Shown: positions 1 through 6,868, counted from the stretch's first letter. The stretch: 17,067 bases of DNA from an uncultured Eubacteriales bacterium (GCA_900555855.1 USML01000034.1:1-17067), one strand, 5' to 3'. A program made the numbers and translations. The notes: a model not told the origin generated them from the letters alone.

Positions 1-2
1 TC

Positions 3-986
3 CGTCGCTTTACACAAAACGATGTGAGCATGGTGCGGGTAAAGGATTTGAGCAGTCTTATGACAGCGGCAGACCGGGAAACTACCGCACAGCCTGTCAG
101 AACAGGCAGCGGGCGGCAGCAGAGCCTCGTGGAGCTGTTTCAAAAGCATGACAACCTCGGCAGCCTCGTCCTTCTCCCCGGCATCGGCGGGTATCAGCAG
201 ACCATCGTTTATGTGGGCGCCTATACCCGGCTGACAGCATTCCCGTTTCCGGCAGGCAGTGATGCACCCATCGCCGCAGTTTCGCCGGACTGCGCCGGGG
301 ACAAAGGAAAGACGCTCCGCATCGGAGATCACGAATGCACTGTAACCGTTGTCCCATCCGATATGGACGTTTACCATCCGCTGCACTACAGTCCCCCCGC
401 ATCGGAGAATCTGAAGAAAACGCTCTATGTTTTCTCGCCATCCTGTGAGGATGCCCTTTCCCTCGCGGCGTTTCCGCACGTATCGGTGGATATGTTCATA
501 GACCGTCTGATTCTTGCCGAACCCACAGAGGAAAGCGCCGCCGATGTCAGGTCGTTCCTGTATCAAAACTATTCCGCCTATGCGGAGATACAGTCAACGG
601 AAAACTTTTTGCGGCTTTCCGCCGCAAGCAGCACCCGCACCCATCAGGCATATCTTCTGTTCTACATCATGTCCACGCTGGTTTTATTCGGTGCGCTGCT
701 GCTGAACACCTATCGCATCCTGCGACGCAGGATCCCGGAATATGCGGTGCATCATCTGTTTGGCGCAACACAGCGGTTTATCTTTGCAAGGATGTATCTG
801 TTCGTGTTGGGATACCATGTGATCCCGCTTGTGGGTACGCTCTTGATCCTGTCATTGAACAGGCTCGCGTCGCCGCTGAATCTTCTCATGGTATTCGCAG
901 CCACCATGGGCTCGGCGTTCCTTGTCACAAGTATTGTGCAGCAGCGTTTTGTATCTAAATTTTCACAGGGATTAAGGAGGGAATGA
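3..986 (+). CDS. ABC transporter permease, FtsX-like (5' partial)
   Basis: The reading frame is open from the first bases of the window with no stop, so the gene starts upstream and only its C-terminal ~328 residues are visible. What remains is a long soluble, probably extracytoplasmic, region followed by three hydrophobic segments in the last ~120 residues, beginning at AYLLFYIMSTLVLFGALLL, MYLFVLGYHVIPL and LNLLMVFAATMGSAF. Between the first two lies a basic cytoplasmic loop (YRILRRRIPEYAVHHLFGAT) typical of FtsX-domain permeases. The stop is 3 nt before the ATPase start, so the two are co-translated subunits of one transporter. The layout recalls the permease/immunity proteins paired with lactococcin-972-group ATPases, or MacB/Bce-type exporters, but the substrate cannot be read here. 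The segment seems less GC-rich than the rest of the window and may belong to a mobile element. The family call is firm and the substrate unknown. Confidence 0.8.
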   Translation, partial: RRFTQNDVSMVRVKDLSSLMTAADRETTAQPVRTGSGRQQSLVELFQKHDNLGSLVLLPGIGGYQQTIVYVGAYTRLTAFPFPAGSDAPIAAVSPDCAGDKGKTLRIGDHECTVTVVPSDMDVYHPLHYSPPASENLKKTLYVFSPSCEDALSLAAFPHVSVDMFIDRLILAEPTEESAADVRSFLYQNYSAYAEIQSTENFLRLSAASSTRTHQAYLLFYIMSTLVLFGALLLNTYRILRRRIPEYAVHHLFGATQRFIFARMYLFVLGYHVIPLVGTLLILSLNRLASPLNLLMVFAATMGSAFLVTSIVQQRFVSKFSQGLRRE

Positions 987-989
987 ACT

Positions 990-1682
990 ATGCCGGGAAT
1001 CACCGTTACACAAGCCTGCAAGAGCTATGAAACCAGCCACTACACCGTAAAAGCGGTGAATCACGCCAATCTTTCCGTGGAAAGCGGCGAAGCCGTCGCC
1101 ATTGTCGGACCTTCCGGCAGCGGCAAGTCCACACTTTTGAACATTATCGGTCTGATTTTGAAGCCGGATTCCGGAAGCGTCGCTGTGGGCGGAGAGGAAG
1201 TCCTGAACATGAGCGACAGGCGGTGCAGCGCTTTCCGAAATGCCTCGTTCGGCTATATTGTGCAGGACTTCGCCCTGCTGGACGATGAAACCGTATATCA
1301 CAACATCCGAATCCCCCTGCTTTACAACAGGCAGATCAAGCGCAGGGAGCATAAGCCCCGAATCAGGGAGATCGCGCAGAAGCTGGACATATCAGACAAG
1401 CTGAACCGCAAGGCGGGCAAATTGTCCGGTGGAGAGCGGCAGCGGGTGGCGATCGCCCGTGCAATCGTCTGTGACCAGCCGATCATCCTTGCGGACGAAC
1501 CCACCGGCTCACTGGACGCGGCGAACAAAGCGAATGTCATGGACATCCTCATGCGGCTCTGCAAGGAAAGCGGCAAGACGCTGATCATCGTTACGCACGA
1601 CCCTTCGATTGCCGAACGCTGTGACAGGATTGTTCAGATGACGGATGGCCGCATTGAGGGAAACGGAAAAAACTTGCTGTGA
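990..1682 (+). CDS. ABC transporter ATP-binding protein (LolD/MacB/bacteriocin-export type)
   Basis: This 230-residue stand-alone ATPase carries the full set of ABC motifs: Walker [10 protein letters not shown] (40-48), Q-loop Gln92, signature LSGGERQR (145-152), Walker B ILADEP with Glu170, D-loop SLD (174-176) and H-loop His203 in VTHD. It is expected to power the FtsX-like permease encoded directly upstream. The start is set by AAGGAGG at about 975-981, with 8-9 nt to the ATG at 990. Sequence style fits the MacB/LolD/Bce/lactococcin-972 ATPase group, which works with four- or seven-helix FtsX permeases in peptide export, lipoprotein release or antimicrobial-peptide immunity. Its 3' end overlaps by 92 nt, antisense, the anomalous tail of cotJC. 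No regulator is visible; it would lie upstream of the window. Confidence 0.93.
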   Translation: MPGITVTQACKSYETSHYTVKAVNHANLSVESGEAVAIVGPSGSGKSTLLNIIGLILKPDSGSVAVGGEEVLNMSDRRCSAFRNASFGYIVQDFALLDDETVYHNIRIPLLYNRQIKRREHKPRIREIAQKLDISDKLNRKAGKLSGGERQRVAIARAIVCDQPIILADEPTGSLDAANKANVMDILMRLCKESGKTLIIVTHDPSIAERCDRIVQMTDGRIEGNGKNLL

Positions 1683-2328
1683 GAGGGTGTGCGCCCATTA
1701 CCATGGATTTCAGAGTCAAACAGCCGCAAGCCACCATTTTTGATGACTTGCGGCTGTTCTGTTCAGCAGCTCTTTTGGTAACTCTCCATCTTGTACGCTT
1801 TGCTTCGCCGAAGCGCTGGTAATGTACGATCTCCCGCTCCCGCAGAAAGCGGATGGGATCGATGATGTCCGGATCGTCCACCAGACGGAGGATGTTGTCG
1901 TAGGTGGTGCGGGCCTTCTGCTCCGCCGCCATATTCTCGCTGAGATCGGTGATGGCGTCGCCCTTGGATTGGAAGTAATCCGCGGTAAAGGCGGGCCCGG
2001 AAGCGGCCACCGGATAGACGCCGGCGGTGTGGTCCACAAAATAATCGGCAAACCCCTGGGCCTTGATCTGCTCGATGGTCAGATTCCGGGTCAGCTGATA
2101 GACCATGGCGGAGATCATCTCCAGATGGGCCAGCTCCTCGGTACCGATATCCGTCAGCACCCCCGCCACCGTTCGGTAGGGCATGGAATACCGCTGGGAA
2201 AGATAGCGCAGGGATGCGCCCAGCTCGCCGTCCGGCCCACCGTACTGCGAAATGATGATCTTTGCGGCGCGGGCGTCGGGATTTTTGATGCGGACAGGGT
2301 ATTGCAGCTTGCGTTCATAGATCCACAT
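1591..2328 (-). CDS. cotJC: CotJC-like manganese-catalase-fold spore coat protein with aberrant C-terminus
   Basis: Residues 1-176 match CotJC of the Mn-catalase ferritin-like family from the [12 protein letters not shown] start onward. The expected di-metal ligands are visible: Glu35 (GGPDGE), Glu65 and His68 (GTEELAH), Glu136 (ENMAAEQKA) and His169 ([14 protein letters not shown]). From residue 177 (about position 1800) the family sequence ends and an unrelated basic and Cys-rich tail continues to a 245-residue frame. From memory the Bacillus protein is about 190 residues, so only the last ~15-25 native residues seem to be replaced, by DNA that continues antisense into the ABC ATPase gene. 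The protein may therefore still fold and bind metal. The start lies 3 nt after the cotJB stop, with GAGGAA within the cotJB end. In Bacillus CotJC is a coat component made in the mother cell. The family call is firm; the 3' end is anomalous. Confidence 0.85.
   Translation of the reverse strand: MWIYERKLQYPVRIKNPDARAAKIIISQYGGPDGELGASLRYLSQRYSMPYRTVAGVLTDIGTEELAHLEMISAMVYQLTRNLTIEQIKAQGFADYFVDHTAGVYPVAASGPAFTADYFQSKGDAITDLSENMAAEQKARTTYDNILRLVDDPDIIDPIRFLREREIVHYQRFGEAKRTRWRVTKRAAEQNSRKSSKMVACGCLTLKSMVMGAHPLTASFFRFPQCGHPSSEQSCHSVRQSKGRA
1719..1758. repeat. perfect 12-bp inverted repeat between ABC ATPase and cotJC (terminator-like)
   Basis: AACAGCCGCAAG (1719-1730) is exactly inverse-complementary to CTTGCGGCTGTT (1747-1758), with a 16-nt loop. 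It sits 36 nt after the ABC ATPase stop and could act as a transcription terminator, but neither strand shows a proper T-run after the stem. It lies just to the left of the point where cotJC loses its family sequence, so it could also be part of a mobile-element end. Confidence 0.6.
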
Positions 2329-2331
2329 AGG

Positions 2332-2586
2332 TCATTCCTCCAATTCCCAGGGCCAGGGCGTCTCCACCCACTGCCAGCTGCTGCCTGCACCAATATCCGT
2401 GGCCAACAGCGGACCATATTGCGCCGTATAAGCGGAGGACGCCGCCCGGTGGGCGTCCATGGCCTGCTGATAAGCGGCAAGACCGCTGCTGCAAGCGGGA
2501 TGCGTATTCAGATATTCATTCAGCTCCACCATCACAAAGGAGGTCTCCTGAACGGCCTTCAGTGCCTCCGCTCGATTCATCATCAT
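2332..2586 (-). CDS. cotJB: CotJB-like spore coat protein
   Basis: A small 84-residue protein with the CotJB pattern: N-terminal AEALKAVQETSFVMVELNEYL helix, then a middle tyrosine-containing helix and a WQWVETPWPWE end. It lies between cotJA and cotJC in the canonical order of the Bacillus/Clostridium cotJ operon, where CotJA, CotJB and CotJC depend on one another for coat assembly. The start is one of three consecutive ATG codons (2586, 2583, 2580); I chose the first because GGAGGTGAA (2593-2601) precedes it. That ATG overlaps the cotJA stop, which implies translational coupling. A longer upstream frame exists but overlaps cotJA and lacks homology, so it was rejected. The stop is 3 nt ahead of cotJC. 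Confidence 0.88.
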   Translation of the reverse strand: MMMNRAEALKAVQETSFVMVELNEYLNTHPACSSGLAAYQQAMDAHRAASSAYTAQYGPLLATDIGAGSSWQWVETPWPWELEE

Positions 2587-2828
2587 AAGCCGTTCACCTC
2601 CCCAAAGGGCAGATCCAGCACGGGAAAGATGGTCCCGCGGCACAGCGCACGGCCGGCGGCATAGGGCTCGCTCCAGCTCTGGATGGGGACATATGCCATG
2701 GCCAGGGGCAGCTGCTTCAGCTCCTGATTCCATTCTGTCAGGGAAACAGACGCCTGACAGGTCACTGGTGCAGACCGGGGACAGGCGCAGGAGGGCACCT
2801 GTCTCGGCCGGTTCATCGGTCGGTTCAA
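2583..2828 (-). CDS. cotJA: CotJA-like spore coat associated protein (TTG start)
   Basis: The C-terminal half carries the CotJA signature: LAMAYVPIQSWSEPY, then GRALCRGTIFPVLDLPF. In the family this small protein assembles with CotJC into the spore coat. The N-terminus here is Arg/Pro/Cys rich and poorly conserved. I placed the start at a TTG (2828), because GAGAGGAG (2837-2844) stands exactly 8 nt before it; an in-frame ATG at 2861 has no comparable site, and an ATG at 2816 is a second option. The product is 81 residues from the TTG. The stop overlaps the cotJB start. A CATAGACT element at 2863-2870, about 35 nt upstream, resembles a mother-cell sigma factor -10, so the operon may be transcribed independently of the amidase gene. 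Confidence 0.85.
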   Translation of the reverse strand: MNRPMNRPRQVPSCACPRSAPVTCQASVSLTEWNQELKQLPLAMAYVPIQSWSEPYAAGRALCRGTIFPVLDLPFGEVNGL

Positions 2829-2862
2829 TGTCAAAACTCCTCTCAAAACAGTATTCTGCACC

Positions 2863-2870
2863 AGTCTATG
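2863..2870 (-). promoter_or_regulatory. possible sporulation-sigma -10 element upstream of cotJA
   Basis: CATAGACT matches the CATAnnnT core seen in sigma-E/sigma-K promoters, and lies about 35 nt before the cotJA TTG start. GTCACCCT occurs 14 nt upstream but is only a weak match to a sigma-E -35. In Bacillus subtilis the cotJ operon is sigma-E dependent. The element is weak alone, but similar boxes precede two other sporulation-type genes in this window. Confidence 0.35.
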
Positions 2871-2875
2871 CCGCT

Positions 2876-3616
2876 TCAGCGCAGGGTGACATACTGGGCG
2901 GAGACATAGCCGGTCAGACTGCCGTAGCGCACCACATACCAGCCCTCCAGCGTCCCAAGAACGGTGACGGCTTCGCCGTTGGGGATGGAAGCCAGCACCC
3001 GGGCGGAAAGGGAAGGCGCGGCCCGCAGATTCAGCGTGCCGTAGCGCATGGTCACCCGGGCCTGCTGCGGCGCCTGGGGCTGGGCCAGCGGCAAGCCGAA
3101 GTATTGGGCGATGGAAAGGGCAATGGCCCAGGCGATCTGGGGGATGCTACCCTTGATCCAGGCCTCATCCTGGGCGTTGTCATGATAGGCAAGCTCCAGA
3201 AGGACCGCCGGCGCTTTGGACTGCGCCACCTCGCCCAGCGCCGTGGTGGGCAGAATGCGCACCTTTTCCGGCAGGGGATAGATCTGCTGCAGATTTTTGC
3301 GGAAGATCTGGGCGGCCCGGCGGCTGTTTGCGCCGTAGCGGTAGTAATAAACATCCGAGCCCCGCTGGCTTCCGGCCTGACCCTCCGGGGCGGCGTTGCT
3401 GTGGATGGCGACATACAGGCCGTAATTCCCGGCGTTGGCCTGGCGGATGGCGTCTCCGGCGGTGCCATCAGGATCATTGCGGGCATAGTCAATGCCGCTG
3501 GAAAAAAGATAGGGGATCACCTGGTCGCAGACCAGGTTCATATACTGCTCCTCTGTTCCACCATTGAGATAATGATTCCAATCCTGGGTGGACGGGCTTA
3601 GAAAAACATTGGGCAT
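2876..3616 (-). CDS. N-acetylmuramoyl-L-alanine amidase with C-terminal SH3b domain
   Basis: This 246-residue protein has an Amidase_3-type catalytic domain (about 1-175) and a bacterial SH3 domain (about 188-246: MRYGTLNLRAAPS, then GWYVVRYGSLTGYVSAQYV). It should cleave the lactyl-amide bond between MurNAc and the stem peptide. Visible family residues are Glu22/Glu23 in NGGTEEQYMNL, His72 in AIHSNA, and Glu141 in LLELAYHDN, the expected catalytic Glu. The first Zn ligand, His in the usual DPGHGG motif, is replaced by SPSTQ; His15 might compensate. No signal peptide is present, which suits amidases released on mother-cell lysis such as CwlC. The ATG at 3616 follows AAGGAGG by 6 nt, so an upstream in-frame ATG (3646) was rejected. 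A CATAGAAT box lies 29 nt upstream. The cotJ operon lies immediately downstream, supporting a sporulation or germination role. Confidence 0.88.
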   Translation of the reverse strand: MPNVFLSPSTQDWNHYLNGGTEEQYMNLVCDQVIPYLFSSGIDYARNDPDGTAGDAIRQANAGNYGLYVAIHSNAAPEGQAGSQRGSDVYYYRYGANSRRAAQIFRKNLQQIYPLPEKVRILPTTALGEVAQSKAPAVLLELAYHDNAQDEAWIKGSIPQIAWAIALSIAQYFGLPLAQPQAPQQARVTMRYGTLNLRAAPSLSARVLASIPNGEAVTVLGTLEGWYVVRYGSLTGYVSAQYVTLR

Positions 3617-3644
3617 GCTGCGCCTCCTTATTCCGGTTTTCTTC

Positions 3645-3673
3645 ATTCTATGCGGAAAAGAAGGGAAGGGGTG
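3645..3673 (-). promoter_or_regulatory. possible sigma-K-like promoter for the amidase gene
   Basis: Read on the minus strand, CACC (3670-3673) is separated by 17 nt from CATAGAAT (3645-3652), 29 nt before the amidase ATG. This fits the sigma-K pattern mACm-N16/17-CATAnnnT. The consensus is loose, so the evidence is positional plus the sporulation nature of the gene. Confidence 0.45.
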
Positions 3674-3682
3674 CCGCAGGGC

Positions 3683-3732
3683 AAAGAAAAAGATCCGGAT
3701 CTGTTCCTCTGAGAGAAAGTCAGATCCGGATC
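3683..3732 (-). terminator. rho-independent terminator downstream of tRNA-Leu
   Basis: On the minus strand, GATCCGGATCTG (3721-3732) pairs perfectly with CAGATCCGGATC (3692-3703). The 12-bp stem is followed by TTTTTCTTT (3683-3691). It starts 10 nt after the tRNA CCA end and separates the tRNA transcript from the amidase gene. Confidence 0.9.
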
Positions 3733-3741
3733 ATGCTTTTC

Positions 3742-3828
3742 TGGTGCCGGCGACCGGGCTCGAACCGGTATGATATTGCTATCGAGGGATTTTAAGTCCC
3801 TTGCGTCTGCCAGTTTCGCCACGCCGGC
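3742..3828 (-). tRNA. tRNA-Leu (anticodon UAA), CCA encoded
   Basis: The 87-nt cloverleaf has acceptor strands GCCGGCG and CGCCGGC, discriminator A and an encoded CCA. The D-arm is TGGCGAAACTGGCAGACGCA, which is typical of tRNA-Leu. The anticodon stem-loop is GGGA-CTTAAAA-TCCC, giving anticodon TAA (UAA) for Leu codons UUA/UUG. A long variable arm of the class II type is present, and the T-arm contains GGTTCGAGCCC. It is flanked by its own promoter and terminator, so it is an autonomous single-gene unit. Confidence 0.97.
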
Positions 3829-3837
3829 AAAACCGCT

Positions 3838-3869
3838 ATTATATTAGCATAAGGCGTAAGGAAACGCAA
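3838..3869 (-). promoter_or_regulatory. sigma-A promoter of tRNA-Leu
   Basis: TTGCGT (3864-3869) is followed after 17 nt by TAATAT (3841-3846), which is preceded by TGC, giving an extended -10. An overlapping TATAAT occupies 3838-3843. Initiation about 7 nt downstream would leave a leader of only a few bases before the tRNA 5' end at 3828. Confidence 0.8.
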
Positions 3870-3893
3870 CCGTTCCAGCAGATTTTTTCCTGC

Positions 3894-4481
3894 TCAGCCA
3901 ATCTCAATGCACAAATCGCACCGCTCCGGGATGGAAAAGGTCTGAAAATAGCGGTTTTCCATAGGGATCCACTTCTGGAAAAACAGTTGCTGCTTGAAGG
4001 CCGGCTCCCGCTGTAGGATACGCCGGTGCTGCGTTTCCGGAGAGACAGCCAGAAAAACCGAAAGATCATACAGCGCCGAAAGCTCCGGATGCATGCTGTA
4101 GGCGCCCTCGATCACATTGAGCTGCCCGGCCTGCCGCAGGACCGGCGGCAGAAATTGGCCAGTCTGACAATCATACCGGCGATAGGTCAAGGGTCTGCCC
4201 TGGCGCAGCGGCAGCAGAACCTCTGTAAAAAAGCGCTCCCGATCCACATTTCCGCCGGGCTCTGCCAGTCGCTGGGGTGTACGCTGCTCCGGCCGCAGAA
4301 AAAAGTCATCCATATGAAACACGGGGCAGCCATAGCGCTGCCCTAAAAGTGCAGCCAGTGTAGTTTTGCCGCTGGCACTTCCGCCGTCGATGGCCAGCAG
4401 CAGACGCTCCAGCTGCGGAAGTTTTTCGTCAATGGCCTGCAGCAGCTCCATAGGGATGGGGGACACGGGGTTAAGCTCCAT
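3894..4481 (-). CDS. uridine-kinase-like P-loop NTPase
   Basis: A 195-residue cytoplasmic P-loop protein. Walker A is GGSASGKTT (33-41), followed by HMDDFFL (56-62), the nucleoside-kinase-type acidic motif, and PGGNVDRERF (75-84). The distal VIEGAYSMHPEL matches the (I/V)EG segment of the uridine kinase/phosphoribulokinase family. It would phosphorylate a nucleoside or similar small molecule, but the length and the lack of a clear uridine-specific signature make the substrate uncertain; these proteins are often annotated only as uridine kinase-like. AGGAG lies 5-6 nt before the ATG at 4481. It is the third gene after the MBOAT and SGNH genes (15 nt gap), probably co-transcribed, with no obvious functional link. 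No T-rich terminator hairpin was found after its stop. Confidence 0.8.
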   Translation of the reverse strand: MELNPVSPIPMELLQAIDEKLPQLERLLLAIDGGSASGKTTLAALLGQRYGCPVFHMDDFFLRPEQRTPQRLAEPGGNVDRERFFTEVLLPLRQGRPLTYRRYDCQTGQFLPPVLRQAGQLNVIEGAYSMHPELSALYDLSVFLAVSPETQHRRILQREPAFKQQLFFQKWIPMENRYFQTFSIPERCDLCIEIG

Positions 4482-4496
4482 GATTGCTCCTTCGGC

Positions 4497-5384
4497 TCAG
4501 GCGGGGGTGTTTTCCCGCAGCCAGTCGGCCCATTTGGAATAGTATTTTCCATAGGGATGGGTGTTGTCAAAGGTATAGTCCTGGTTCAGCGCGCCGGTTT
4601 CGTCGTCAAAGGCGGGGTTCACATCAATAAAGAAGATATGCTCGCCGTCGGCATAGGCGGCCTGGGCCTGATTCATGCGGTCGATGTTGCTGTTGTTGAA
4701 GGTGGCATCCGTATCCGAGCGCTTTTTGGTCACATGCAGACTGGCTTCCAGGATCAGATAGGCGTCGGGCTGCAGCTCCCGGATCTGCTGCACCATTTCG
4801 CCGTAGCGCTCCACGGTCTTCTGAAAATTATAGCCCAGCTCGTTGACGCCCAGCATCAAATAGACCCGGTCATATTGGCGGGCCTGCAGCGCGTCGGCCA
4901 GCAGCGTTCCCTTCTGCCAGCTGCCGACGGCGCTTTCCTTCTTAAAGGCGGTATAAACGCTCATGCCGGTGAAGGCAAAGAAATCCGCCTCGGTGATGCC
5001 GGAATATTCCGCGATGCCGACGGTGCGGCTGTCGCCGATGAACAGGGCGTTGGTAAAGGGATCCTCCGGCTTGACGGGCGCGGAAGGCTCCTCCGGTTCC
5101 TCTGGCTCCTCCGGCTGATCTGGCACAGGCTGCGGCAGCTCCGGCATCGTGTCCGGGCTCTCCGGATCATCCTGCGCCGGAGGAGAAGGCAGCTCCTCCG
5201 GAGGAGAAGGCGGTTCCTGCGGGGGATCCCGGAGCTCCGGCTGCTGCGGCGCAGGCGGTTCCTGCTCCGCTTGCTGCCCGGTCGGGGAAGGAAAAAGGCC
5301 CATCTCCTTCCAGACAAAGGGGGCGGCCACCAGCATAGTCAGCAGAAGCGCCAGCAGAAACGGTGCGTTTAAGATCTTTTTCAT
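4497..5384 (-). CDS. membrane-anchored SGNH/GDSL hydrolase-family protein
   Basis: This 295-residue protein has an N-terminal hydrophobic anchor or signal (about 5-25), then an extended Pro/Glu-rich stalk (about 38-108, including a PEEPEEPEEP run), then an SGNH domain. Block I is LFIGDSR with nucleophile Ser119; GVNELG (179-184) supplies the oxyanion Asn; FDNTHP supplies Asp273 and His276. The stalk probably spans the wall, placing the domain outside the membrane. It follows the MBOAT gene by 14 nt. MBOAT-SGNH pairs (AlgI/AlgJ-AlgX, PatA/PatB, DltB/DltD) transfer acyl groups onto exported polymers, so this is likely the partner esterase/acyltransferase. The start is at MKKIL after AGGTGA; an in-frame upstream ATG at 5447 would overlap the MBOAT gene and lacks a signal-like start. 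The acceptor polymer is unknown. Confidence 0.87.
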   Translation of the reverse strand: MKKILNAPFLLALLLTMLVAAPFVWKEMGLFPSPTGQQAEQEPPAPQQPELRDPPQEPPSPPEELPSPPAQDDPESPDTMPELPQPVPDQPEEPEEPEEPSAPVKPEDPFTNALFIGDSRTVGIAEYSGITEADFFAFTGMSVYTAFKKESAVGSWQKGTLLADALQARQYDRVYLMLGVNELGYNFQKTVERYGEMVQQIRELQPDAYLILEASLHVTKKRSDTDATFNNSNIDRMNQAQAAYADGEHIFFIDVNPAFDDETGALNQDYTFDNTHPYGKYYSKWADWLRENTPA

Positions 5385-5398
5385 CCCGTCACCTGTCC

Positions 5399-6808
5399 TT
5401 AAAATCCAAAGTAAAGGAAGGGGTCGTTCATGCCCCGGCAGAGGCAATAGACCGCGCCCCAGAAGATGGCCAGCAGAAAGGGGATGACCAGAGGCGAGCG
5501 CTCCAGCCTATGCCAGAGCTTTTTGGGCCAGGGCAGACAAAACAGCAGCCCTAAAAGCAGCAGAACGCCATACATCCTGCCGTATTTCAGATAATCTCCG
5601 GCCATGATTCCAGCCCAGCAGCCGCCGAAAGGGAAAAGCCTGCCGAAATAGACGCCAAGCTGAGAAAGATCCGTGATGGAAAACACCGTGAAGGACAGAG
5701 GAATCATAAGGATCATATATAGATGGCCGAAAACCGGGCGGCGCTCCAGCACCTTTCCAAGGCCCAGCCGTTCCAGAAGCTGCAGCAAAAACAGCAGCAG
5801 ACCCCAGAGAATAAAGTTCCAGCTGGCACCGTGCCAAAGGCCCGTCAGCAGCCAGACCGCCAGCAGATTGCGGATGGTCCTGCCCCGGCCCTGCCGGCTG
5901 CCGCCCAGCGGGATATAGACATAATCCCGGAACCAGCCGCCCAGCGTGATGTGCCAACGCCGCCAGAACTCCGTCATGCTCCGGGAAAGATAGGGATCCG
6001 CAAAGTTTTCCGGCAGGTCAAAGCCCAAAAGCTGCCCCAGCCCCAGCGCCATCAGGGAATAGCCGTAAAAATCAAAGTAGATCTGAAAGCTGTAAGCAAA
6101 AGCGCCCATCCAGGCCAGCGGCGTGGAGATGCCCTCAAAGCCGATGGCGGAAATATCGCTCCAGAGGGAGCCGATCCGATTGGCCAGCAGCACCTTGAAG
6201 CCCAGGCCCAGAACGAAAAGCTTCGCGCCGTGCTCCGCCCGTTCCCAGGAGACCTGCCGCTCCTGCAGCTGCCCGGAGATCGCCCGGTAGGAGGTGAGGG
6301 GACCGGCGGTAAGCTTTGGAAACAGGGAGATGTAAAGGGCCATGCGCGTCAGCGAGCGCTCCGGCTGGACCCTTTCATGATAGACATCCAGCAGATAGGA
6401 AAGACACTGGAAGGTATAGAAGCTGATGCCCAGCGGCAGCAGCAGCTCCCAGCTGCGGGCAGATACCGTCTGGCGGGAAAGCAGGCCCCAGAGGGCGGCG
6501 AGGTTGTCCCGGAAAAAGCCGGCGTATTTGAACAGGACCAGCCAGCCGATATTATAGATCAGCCCCAGCGCCAGCATCAGCTTCCGGCGGGGCTGGCCCC
6601 TGCCGAGATGCAGGCCGAGCCGCCAGTTGACCAGAATGGCCGCCAGCAGCAAAAGCATATATTGCGGCGTTTCCCATACGCCGTAGGCATAAAACGCCAG
6701 GCTGCCCAGCAGCAGGACCCCGTTTTTCCAGCGGACGGGGACCAGACTGTAGATCAGAAAAAACAGCGGCGCAAACACAAACAGAAACGGCAGACTGCTG
6801 AATACCAC
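5399..6808 (-). CDS. MBOAT family membrane O-acyltransferase (AlgI/DltB-like)
   Basis: About 469 residues with roughly ten or more hydrophobic helices and the MBOAT hallmarks WRRWHITLGGWFRDYVYIPLGG and WLLTGLWHGASWNFILWG. The second contains the presumed catalytic His (about 326), and the first carries a second conserved His (about 286). AlgI-like proteins start with VFSS plus a hydrophobic helix. Here that begins at a GTG (6808) preceded by GGGGAGGG (6814-6821), so I chose this start; a GTG at 6835 in frame is less likely because its extra residues are encoded by the ribosome site itself. The protein is predicted to move acyl groups, usually acetyl, across the membrane for transfer by the downstream SGNH protein. 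A sigma-A-like promoter lies just upstream. A DltB role is less likely because no dltA, dltC or dltD-like genes are adjacent. Confidence 0.92.
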   Translation of the reverse strand: MVFSSLPFLFVFAPLFFLIYSLVPVRWKNGVLLLGSLAFYAYGVWETPQYMLLLLAAILVNWRLGLHLGRGQPRRKLMLALGLIYNIGWLVLFKYAGFFRDNLAALWGLLSRQTVSARSWELLLPLGISFYTFQCLSYLLDVYHERVQPERSLTRMALYISLFPKLTAGPLTSYRAISGQLQERQVSWERAEHGAKLFVLGLGFKVLLANRIGSLWSDISAIGFEGISTPLAWMGAFAYSFQIYFDFYGYSLMALGLGQLLGFDLPENFADPYLSRSMTEFWRRWHITLGGWFRDYVYIPLGGSRQGRGRTIRNLLAVWLLTGLWHGASWNFILWGLLLFLLQLLERLGLGKVLERRPVFGHLYMILMIPLSFTVFSITDLSQLGVYFGRLFPFGGCWAGIMAGDYLKYGRMYGVLLLLGLLFCLPWPKKLWHRLERSPLVIPFLLAIFWGAVYCLCRGMNDPFLYFGF

Positions 6809-6839
6809 AGAATCCCTCCCCAAAAAAGAGATCACCTAT

Positions 6840-6868
6840 AGTATATAATAGTGCCCGGGGCCGCGCAA
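6840..6868 (-). promoter_or_regulatory. sigma-A-like promoter of the MBOAT-SGNH-kinase operon
   Basis: On the minus strand TTGCGC (6863-6868) is spaced 17 nt from TATACT (6840-6845), about 31 nt before the GTG start. It lies between the end of the TIGR03915-like gene (6894) and the MBOAT gene. There is no clear terminator in between, so some read-through is possible. Confidence 0.6.

Noticed and set aside
1822..2664. Long open frame on the + strand opposite the cotJ operon
   Set aside because: Antisense to three convincing CotJ proteins; the product is Gly/His/Leu-rich low-complexity sequence without family motifs. It is a GC-rich shadow frame.
2693..3601. 302-codon + strand frame opposite the amidase gene
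   Set aside because: The opposite strand has an amidase with catalytic motifs and an SH3 domain and a strong ribosome site; this frame has none.
3874..3896. Small AGCAG/CTGCT hairpin after the kinase gene as a terminator
   Set aside because: Only a 5-bp stem, with no T-run on the minus strand after it.
5086..5270. Repetitive CTCCGG-rich tract as a DNA repeat or CRISPR-like array
   Set aside because: It encodes the Pro/Glu stalk of the SGNH protein; units are irregular and there are no spacers.
5723..6841. 372-codon + strand frame opposite the MBOAT gene
   Set aside because: Gln/Pro/Arg-rich antisense shadow of transmembrane codons; the minus-strand gene has the MBOAT histidines.
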